Shown here in pieces: positions 58,201-64,000 of a stretch of DNA of 64,000 nt. The position numbers were made by a program, and so were the translations under genes. The notes beneath the pieces are model-generated. The model was given only the letters and a program-made list of their open reading frames with translations, had not been told where the DNA came from and made no database searches. Each line of letters starts with the position of its first letter. Positions within the stretch are counted from its first letter, which is position 1. This stretch comes from a bacterium (GTDB taxonomy: Bacteria; Acidobacteriota; Thermoanaerobaculia; Multivoradales; J023): the NCBI GenBank assembly GCA_024226315.1, contig JAAELT010000497.1, positions 1-64,000 on the forward strand, read 5' to 3'.

Positions 58201-61200
58201 GGTCGACTGCGGGATCTCGGACCACGCGGCATTCACGACTGAGGTCCAGTCGCCATTGTTGGTCAGGTTGCCGAAGATGGTGAGGGTGGCGTTCCAGTTC
58301 GAGTTGTTGAATACGTCTCCGGATACGGTGAGGCGAACTCTGCTGGAGCTCATGTTTCCGTCGTTGGTGACGTTGCCGTTGACCGTGACGTTGAAAGGTT
58401 CGTAGTAGTTGGGGTTACTGCCGTTGGTGAAGAGGCCCTGGTTAAGGAGGTTGCCGTTGATCGTGAACATAAAGTCTCGATAAGAGTCCGTTGGGCTGAA
58501 GAGAGTAGCCGAAGCCAAGACTTGAACCTCGCCATTGAAGGTGACATCCGTGAAAGTGAAGGTGCCATTCTCCAGAACGATCAGCGGCAGACTCAACGAG
58601 CCGCTGGCGAAGCTCACGCTGTCGACGAAACGGAACTCGGGCAGATCACCGAAGATGGAGCCGTTGTAGCTGCCTCCTCCAACGTGGAGGCTGCCGCTGC
58701 CGATGAGTTGGCCACCGCCTTTGAGGCCACGGGCAGTGACTAGACTCGGCGAGTTGATGGTCAGAGTCGTGCCGCCGTTGATGGTCAGATCGTTCTCGAT
58801 CTCGGTGCTGCTACCTAGCTCGATGGCGTCGGCGATGGTGAGGCCGCCGATCGGATTGGAGCCGTCCACGATATGAACCCCCGGCCCGTGGAGGACGGCA
58901 CCGGAGCACTGTCCATTGTTCGTCAGGTTCCCATGCAGAGAGAGGTTCGCCAGCCAGGTAGAATTGTTGAATACGTCTCCGGATACGATGAGGCGAACTC
59001 TGCTGGAGCTCATGTTTCCGTCGTTGGTGACGTTGCCGTTGACCGTGACGTTGAAAGGTTCGTAGTAGTTGGGGTTACTGCCGTAGGTGAAGAGGCCCTG
59101 GTTGAAGAGGTTGCCGTTGATCGTGAACGTAAAGTCTCGATAAGAGTCCGTTGGGCTGAAGAGAGTAGCCGAAGCCAAGACTTGAACCTCGCCATCGAAG
59201 GTGACATCCGTGAAGGTGAAGGTGCCATTCTCCAGAACGATCAGCGGCAGACTCAACGAGCCGCCGGTAAAGCTCACGCTGTCGACGAAGCGGAAGTCGG
59301 CAAGATCACCGAAGATGGAGCCGTTGTAGATGCCTCCTTCTACGTAGAGGCTGCCGTTGCCGGTGAGTTGGCCACCGCCGCCAAGGCCGCCGGTCGTGAC
59401 GATAACAGGCGCCTTGATCGTGAGCGTCGCAGAGTAGCTGATCCCAAGCGAGAGTAGGGCAATGCTGTTTGCAAGCTCGACATCGCCACCGATCGTGACA
59501 CCCACGTCCAAGGCCACCGAGCCGCCGATCGTACGCGGCCCCGATCCTCCAAGCGTAGTCGAGATATCCCACGTTCCATGGTTCGAGATGCAGCCGTGGA
59601 CATTGATGGAGGCGCGGTTCGCAAACTGGCCGTGATTGACTGTGTCGCCTAGTATGACGAGGTGGAGGTTGTTGGTGTTCGGCTTTCCAATAGTCCCCTG
59701 ATTCACCAGATCCCCGCTTACAATAAGTGTCGGTGCGCTGAAGCCGTTGCCGCCGTCCAGGGCACCGATTCCGTCAACGCTGAGGCTGGCTATCTCAGCG
59801 TCACCTCGAATGCTCACGGGTCCGTTGATCTGGACTCGGTCCGTGGGGTCAGGAACCCTATCCTGGAGCCATGTCGACGGACTGTGCCACAGCCCGCCAG
59901 CGCCGGTCGAACGGATCGTTGCGGATCCGCTGGTAGCGGAGCAAAGGCCACAGCCGATGCAGGCGTCACAGCCATCCGGAACGCCGTCAGCATCGGTGTC
60001 CTCATTATCGTCGAAGCCAGCGCAGAGGTCGCAACCATCTGGCGTCCCGTCACCGTCGTCATCCAGCAGGTCATCGAAACCGGGGCAGAGATCGTCGCCG
60101 TCACACACCGAGTCATCGTCGGCGTCGGCGCACCGGACCGAGAAGGTGAAGTCCGTCGCGTCGAAGGCGCCCGTCGCTCGATGGCGGACGTAGAAGCGCC
60201 AGTCATCTTCCTGAGCGACCTCTTGGGGCACGGTGACGACCTCGGATTCGTCGTTCACCGTATCCTCGGTGAAGCGGAACCAGTCGACGCCGTCGGGCTC
60301 CAGATGGCTGGGAGGCACGGCGTCCCGCTTCATCGACAGGACCATGGAATCGAAGGGGAGAGTATTGGTGCCGGTCCACCCCAGCTCGATGCTCTCGCCG
60401 TGCTCGATCTCGGCCAGGGACGAGGGCAGCGTCATCTGCATCACCGTGCCGAGATCGTAGACGTAGGCGGCGCCGCCTTCGAGGCCGGCGTCATCGTCTC
60501 CGATCGAGCCGACGACGAGGGTCTCGGAGTCGTTGATCGCGAGAGCTGCTCCAAAGTTGTCGTTCTCAGACCCATCGAACGCGATGATCTTCAGTGTCTG
60601 AAGCCACTCGCCATCGAAGTTCCTGAAGAGGTAGACAGATCCTGAGTTGTCGCCGTTGTCGTCGTCATAAAAGGAGCTGACCGCAAGCAGCTGGCCCTTG
60701 AACGCGGCGGCGGCACCGAAGAGGTCGCCAAAGGCCGGATCGCCGATGGCCAGGTTTTGCGTCTCGAGCCACACGTCGCCGAATCTCTCAAAGATATACG
60801 CGGAGCCGAAATCGTTCGCCCCACCGGTTCCGATCACCAGCGTCTGACCGTTGACCGCGAGACCCGTTCCAAATCTTCTTGTGGCGCCGCCGAGATTCTC
60901 GACGAGGATCGACCTCTCGGTCCAGACTTCGCCCGCACCCTCGAAGACATATACCGATCCCGACGAGTCCCCTTGCGGGTCGCTGTCGTCCGCCCCGACG
61001 GCGATGATGCCGTCGCCGACGGCCACCGAGGATCCGAAATGATCGTCGTCCGCCGCGTCGCTGGCGGTCAGCTTGGCGCGCTCGGCCAGGATGCCCTGAT
61101 CGAAGGTGTAGACATAGACCTTGCCGGAGTCGTCGGCGACGTTATCGTTGCCGTATGGCGCGCCGAATGCCACCAGGCCGTCCCCTGCCGAGATCGACCA

Positions 61201-64000
61201 GCCGAAGCGGTCTTCGGCGACCACGTCGGAGCCGATGACGATGTCTTCCTGCAACCAGACGTCGCCTTGTCTCTCGAAACGATAGGCCGCCCCGCTCTGA
61301 TTGCCGAAGAGGTTCTTCATCGGCGCGCCGACGAATACGGTACTGTCGATGATGCCCACGGCGTAGCCGAACCAGTCGCCGGCGACCGGCTGCGGTGGCA
61401 CGAGTTTGCTGCGCTGGATCCACGAGCCGTCGACCTTCTCGAAAACATAAGCCGCACCCGGCCCGGTGTTCGACTCGTGGACTCCGACGACGACCAGATC
61501 CCCGGCGATGGCGACAGACGTGCCGAACTGCCGGGTGCCGTCGCCCGGCAGGAGCTTGTCGCCGAAGCCTCCGTTCGAGTCGAAGACGTAGGTCTCGACG
61601 TTCGCCACGTTGTTGGAGGTCTCGGGATCGCCTTCGGACGCCACGACGCTGGCTTGATTCGTCGCGATGCCCGCCTGTAGGGTCTCGGCGGTGATCGCAA
61701 TCGAGGCGGCCTCCTCCCCGGTCAGGAGAGTTCCCAGATCGCACGTCACCACGCCACCCGCTTCGGTGCAGGAGCCCGGTTCGCTGGTAGAAACAAAGAC
61801 CACGCCGGATGGCAGGTTGTCGGTGAGGACGACGTTGTTCGCCGTTTCCGGGCCGTTGTTCCTGACGCCCGCCAACCAGGTGATCTCCGCGCCGAGAGCG
61901 ACCGGATCCGCCAGCTCAGCGAGCTCCACAGCGATGTCAGTGCAGGGATCCGGATCAAGCTCGTCGCAGGTGCCGTCACCGTCACAGTCGCCATTCGAGT
62001 TGTCCCCGAAGCATAGATCACAGTCATCGGGAACTCCGTCACCATCGGCGTCCAACGTGTCGTCGTAGCCCGGGCAGTAGTCGACGTGGTCGCAGACGCC
62101 GTCGCTGTCTTCGTCAGGACATACCACGGAGAAACTGAGGTCGGTCGCGTCGTAGGCGTCGCTGGGCTCATGCCGCGCGTAGAACCGCCAATCGTCGGCA
62201 AAGGCGACTCCAGGTGGTACCTCCACATCCTGAACACCGTCGTTCTCCGTGCTCGTTGAGAAGCGGAACCAGTTCACGCCATCCGGCTCCGTCTCAGACG
62301 GCGGAACAATGTCGCGTTTCATCGCCAGGACGATGTCGTCAAGGGGATCGGTGTCGGTTGATGTCCACGCCAGGCTCGCTGTGTCTCCGGGGTGAAGCGT
62401 GATAGGGGTCGCAGGAGCGGTGACGGTGATGGTGGGAACGGGAGCTGCGAGGGCGTAGACATAGGCTGCGCCGGAATCACTTCCTGCATGGTTATGTCCG
62501 AAGGCACCGACCACGATAGGACCGCCGCTGTTTGATACGGAGATGCCAAACCGATCACCGTCTGCGCCATCGGTCGCGATCAGTTCCTGCTGTTGAACCC
62601 AGCTCGTCCCACTGCGCACAAAGACGTAGGCGGCGCCTGAGTTATTGCCGGCATCATCGGCCAGATCAGATCCGACCACAGCGATATCTTCACCAAGCGT
62701 TACGGAGCCGCCATACCAATTGAGCGCGGCCTCATCATCGGCAGTCAGCTCCTGCTGCTGTGTCCAGCTGGTTCCACTGCGGACAAACACGTAGGCCGAG
62801 CCGGAGTCACAGTTCGGGTCCAAAGGACAGGCGCCGTCGCTTTCTCGAGCTCCGATCAATACGGTCTCGCCGCTGACGGCTACGGAGAAGCCGAAGAGAT
62901 CCTCCGCCTCAGCATCGCTGGCAGTGAGCTTCTGTTGCTCCGCCCAGCTCACCCCACTGCGCACAAACACGTAGGCCGAGCCGGAGTCGGTCCCGGCGTC
63001 GTCGTCCAGACGAGCTCCAATCACGACATCATCGCCGCTGATGGCTACAGCACGGCCAAACTCGTCACCTATCGCGGCATCGCTGGCAGTGAGCTTCTGC
63101 TGCTGGGTCCAGCTGGTTCCGCTGCGTACAAAGACGTAGGCCGAGCCAGAGTGACCGCCAGCGTCATCGTCCCATGCAGATCCGACGACGGCGGTCTCGC
63201 CGCTGATCGCAACGGATTCGCCAAAAAGATCCACTGCTGCGGCGTCGCTGGCGGTGAGCTTCTGCTGCTCGACCCAGCTCGTGCCGCTGCGTACGAAGAC
63301 GTAGGCTGAGCCGGAATTACAGTCCGGATTTGCCGGGCAGGCGTCGTCGTTTCTCGCAGCTCCGATCAGGATGGTGTCGCCACTGACTGCGACAGAATCG
63401 CCGAATTCATCGCCCGGGGCCGCATCACTGGCGGTGAGCTTCTCCCGCTCGATCCAGCTTGTACCGCTGCGCACGAACACGTACGCTGAACCCGACTTGC
63501 TCCCGGCGTCATCGTCATAAGGGGCTCCGACAACGACGGTGTCGCCACTGATCGATACGGAATTGCCAAAAAGATCTGCCGGCGCCGCATCGTCTGCCGT
63601 CAGTTCGTGCTCCGAGAGTCCTCCCAGGTCAATCACCAGCGTGCTCTCTTGGGCGGTGTTGTTGAGCAGCTGGGGATCGGCTTCTGAACCACTCACCTCC
63701 ACTATATTGACGCCAGCTCCTTCGGCTACGGCTTGTGCAATGATCTCGATAGTGGGGTACGAGGTCCGGCTCTCTAGGGCTCCAATCTCACAACTGAACA
63801 CGCCGCCCGATTCACTGCACGCCCCCGGCATGTTCGTGCCTACATAAATCACGTTCTCCGGAAGAGTGCTGGTTAGCACAACATCATTTGCGTGAGACAG
63901 GCCGTGATTGGTGATATTAACGAGCCAGGCAAGGTTGTCGTTGATGATCACCGGATCTGCCAGATCGACGAGAACGACCTCGAGATCGGCTCCAGTTTCC
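55201..64000 (-). CDS. Giant secreted multidomain protein (5' end beyond right edge)
   Basis: More than 2,930 residues are in the window and the frame is open to base 64000, so the signal peptide lies outside. In order (numbered from the Met at 63951): DUF11 ~1-110; about seven FG-GAP repeats ~120-500 (SGDTVVVGAPYDDDAGSKSG); an Ig-like segment; thrombospondin type 3 Ca repeats ~610-665; a second DUF11 ~670-780; a second FG-GAP set ~800-1165; beta-solenoid ~1350-1915 with a large internal duplication; TSP3 ~2085-2175; a GH-A-like barrel ~2180-2500 (acid/base Glu in LGSEWN, nucleophile Glu in LGEFGTDA); an ILEI/FAM3-like domain ~2570-2690; a bacterial repeat domain; TSP3 ~2790-2885; and the tail DGFESGDTLAWSS. 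Probably a surface or released adhesin-hydrolase. Confidence 0.88.
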   Translation of the reverse strand, partial: ETGADLEVVLVDLADPVIINDNLAWLVNITNHGLSHANDVVLTSTLPENVIYVGTNMPGACSESGGVFSCEIGALESRTSYPTIEIIAQAVAEGAGVNIVEVSGSEADPQLLNNTAQESTLVIDLGGLSEHELTADDAAPADLFGNSVSISGDTVVVGAPYDDDAGSKSGSAYVFVRSGTSWIEREKLTASDAAPGDEFGDSVAVSGDTILIGAARNDDACPANPDCNSGSAYVFVRSGTSWVEQQKLTASDAAAVDLFGESVAISGETAVVGSAWDDDAGGHSGSAYVFVRSGTSWTQQQKLTASDAAIGDEFGRAVAISGDDVVIGARLDDDAGTDSGSAYVFVRSGVSWAEQQKLTASDAEAEDLFGFSVAVSGETVLIGARESDGACPLDPNCDSGSAYVFVRSGTSWTQQQELTADDEAALNWYGGSVTLGEDIAVVGSDLADDAGNNSGAAYVFVRSGTSWVQQQELIATDGADGDRFGISVSNSGGPIVVGAFGHNHAGSDSGAAYVYALAAPVPTITVTAPATPITLHPGDTASLAWTSTDTDPLDDIVLAMKRDIVPPSETEPDGVNWFRFSTSTENDGVQDVEVPPGVAFADDWRFYARHEPSDAYDATDLSFSVVCPDEDSDGVCDHVDYCPGYDDTLDADGDGVPDDCDLCFGDNSNGDCDGDGTCDELDPDPCTDIAVELAELADPVALGAEITWLAGVRNNGPETANNVVLTDNLPSGVVFVSTSEPGSCTEAGGVVTCDLGTLLTGEEAASIAITAETLQAGIATNQASVVASEGDPETSNNVANVETYVFDSNGGFGDKLLPGDGTRQFGTSVAIAGDLVVVGVHESNTGPGAAYVFEKVDGSWIQRSKLVPPQPVAGDWFGYAVGIIDSTVFVGAPMKNLFGNQSGAAYRFERQGDVWLQEDIVIGSDVVAEDRFGWSISAGDGLVAFGAPYGNDNVADDSGKVYVYTFDQGILAERAKLTASDAADDDHFGSSVAVGDGIIAVGADDSDPQGDSSGSVYVFEGAGEVWTERSILVENLGGATRRFGTGLAVNGQTLVIGTGGANDFGSAYIFERFGDVWLETQNLAIGDPAFGDLFGAAAAFKGQLLAVSSFYDDDNGDNSGSVYLFRNFDGEWLQTLKIIAFDGSENDNFGAALAINDSETLVVGSIGDDDAGLEGGAAYVYDLGTVMQMTLPSSLAEIEHGESIELGWTGTNTLPFDSMVLSMKRDAVPPSHLEPDGVDWFRFTEDTVNDESEVVTVPQEVAQEDDWRFYVRHRATGAFDATDFTFSVRCADADDDSVCDGDDLCPGFDDLLDDDGDGTPDGCDLCAGFDDNEDTDADGVPDGCDACIGCGLCSATSGSATIRSTGAGGLWHSPSTWLQDRVPDPTDRVQINGPVSIRGDAEIASLSVDGIGALDGGNGFSAPTLIVSGDLVNQGTIGKPNTNNLHLVILGDTVNHGQFANRASINVHGCISNHGTWDISTTLGGSGPRTIGGSVALDVGVTIGGDVELANSIALLSLGISYSATLTIKAPVIVTTGGLGGGGQLTGNGSLYVEGGIYNGSIFGDLADFRFVDSVSFTGGSLSLPLIVLENGTFTFTDVTFDGEVQVLASATLFSPTDSYRDFTFTINGNLFNQGLFTYGSNPNYYEPFNVTVNGNVTNDGNMSSSRVRLIVSGDVFNNSTWLANLSLHGNLTNNGQCSGAVLHGPGVHIVDGSNPIGGLTIADAIELGSSTEIENDLTINGGTTLTINSPSLVTARGLKGGGQLIGSGSLHVGGGSYNGSIFGDLPEFRFVDSVSFASGSLSLPLIVLENGTFTFTDVTFNGEVQVLASATLFSPTDSYRDFMFTINGNLLNQGLFTNGSNPNYYEPFNVTVNGNVTNDGNMSSSRVRLTVSGDVFNNSNWNATLTIFGNLTNNGDWTSVVNAAWSEIPQSTGYELQLTTTLDSWPAPVPVAATTYSISELVDSIRFWRTRGIVEGEPTEWSEPRSINAGSVELLSPNIPATYEIGDPVLLEWTGSGLDPTDLMRLDMKRDSAAASLLEPDGIDWLRIVEATSNDGSEQVVIPAVYSQADDWRFYVRHAGTGVFDASDSVFVVECSDADGDGVCNELDACPGHDDLADADGDSVPDGCDDCQGDNATGDDDADGVCDDLDACPGFDDHADADGDSVPDGCDLCVGDNATGDPDGNGICEDVQGELPGPSLVWFDGRRLMWQKRNPDGTLEPAAPYVIRGVNWSPASESTTGDNAARRAEFGIWAATDAPLMAAMGVNTVRLYLDPGFDATALAVLDGLYNQGIMAILTVDDAVNDVARAQQAVAFFKDHPAVLMWMLGSEWNINLYFGNAACATPQQAALCTEAAAQAVKAIDTDHPVATSYGDIDIDTDGLRLADTAGYVEVDAPSVDVWSLNIFRGSNFGDLFDQWGSITGKPMFLGEFGTDAMYNAKTLIDETMQAHWDLCLWNDLLGELAEGHPQLPGIGGLVFEWNDEWWKVDPAGSQELGGFPGGHADGFANEEYFGLATIDRGLRLAAAVLSSAFDPGYALPPHGLALGTVSRGSAAAQFPGQFGVARFYRCGTELYERLGGGGGGRGFNVLSVDPATGDEISPPQNFDTYGTRSQCAANDPSAAMYALVDHLDAVPDGTLVMISVADEAGLNQDDSCAAFSDSTCYQEALAALEALGSTRIRDYCFRDSWAQIAVKGEGRAVAEGLATGDLVSLVSTLPDPGTFTLSVVKAGDGTGTVTSDPAGIDCDGSCLSAASSFATGTSVALDAIPSLDSLFTGWSGDEDCANGIVTVDADKSCTANFCLDADGDGICDDVDVCFGANETGDTDGDGVCDDIDQCQGDDASGDTDGDGVCDDIDQCQGNDASGDPDQDGICSDQDICFGDNSFGDGDDDGYCADVDCDDSDPTNTSAPCVLFQDGFESGDTLAWSSTVP
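58301..59400 (-). repeat. ~440-bp direct repeat pair within the giant gene (660-bp offset)
   Basis: 58301-58740 and 58961-59400 are nearly identical, differing at scattered bases (for example CCGTTGGTGAAG versus CCGTAGGTGAAG). They encode the duplicated solenoid block with FTINGNL, FNVTVNGNVTNDGNMSSSRV and a preceding LPLIVLENGTFTFTDVTF. High identity implies recent duplication or gene conversion. Confidence 0.85.

Noticed and set aside
1..64000. tRNA, rRNA or intact transposase genes
   Set aside because: No cloverleaf, rRNA core sequence or full transposase or integrase frame was recognised; only recombinase fragments were found.

Overview
The window is 64 kb of a GC-rich bacterial chromosome. 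The best guess is Acidobacteriota, near Thermoanaerobaculia. This is inferred from the base composition, from secreted multidomain proteins ending in a short DGFESGDxxxW-type tail (1196-2566 and 55201-64000), and from many TPR and CHAT proteins. No rRNA, tRNA or species marker was seen, so the assignment is not proven.

Region 1 (1-12.5 kb) holds an HU-type protein, a secreted repeat protein and a minus-strand run of DNA-handling genes: two ssb genes, comM, and small Cys-rich proteins. Six genes on this strand, here and at 34.4 kb, carry the same kind of short palindrome (family A) just upstream. The region is also scarred. It holds a ~280-bp fragment of the comM 3' end, two tyrosine-recombinase C-terminal remnants and an 18-residue micropeptide gene with a near-perfect ribosome binding site.

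Region 2 (12.5-34.4 kb) is a defence island diverging from comM. Four overlapping genes encode a 1,844-aa DUF1998-type helicase ending in a Vsr-like nuclease domain, a UvrD-type helicase with a RelE/ParE-like N-terminus, a DrmD-like SNF2 helicase and a large class IIG-like adenine methylase. The set recalls class 1 DISARM but is not identical to it. Next come an HTH-HAD fusion, an 80-bp inverted repeat, a 74-aa protein with a strong terminator, and an unexplained array of six hairpins whose stems differ by compensatory changes. An uncharacterised 540-aa protein then overlaps a PLD-type nuclease gene, and a convergent HNH gene closes the island.

Region 3 (34.4-45.7 kb) carries a CHAT-TPR lipoprotein gene and a tightly packed five-gene set for exported or membrane proteins, including a trypsin-like protein and an HExxH metallopeptidase with a Cys/His HPRGD-repeat tail. 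A ~115-bp dispersed repeat (family B) flanks it.

Region 4 (45.7-64 kb) has a three-gene HTH operon on the minus strand, a second micropeptide homologous to the first and followed by a TPR gene, and an Mrr-nSTAND-TM-WD40 protein of Avs-like design with 24 WD40 repeats. After another family A/B block and an HTH gene comes a giant secreted protein (more than 2,900 aa, running off the right edge) combining DUF11, FG-GAP, thrombospondin type 3, a beta-solenoid, a GH-A-like barrel and an ILEI-like domain.
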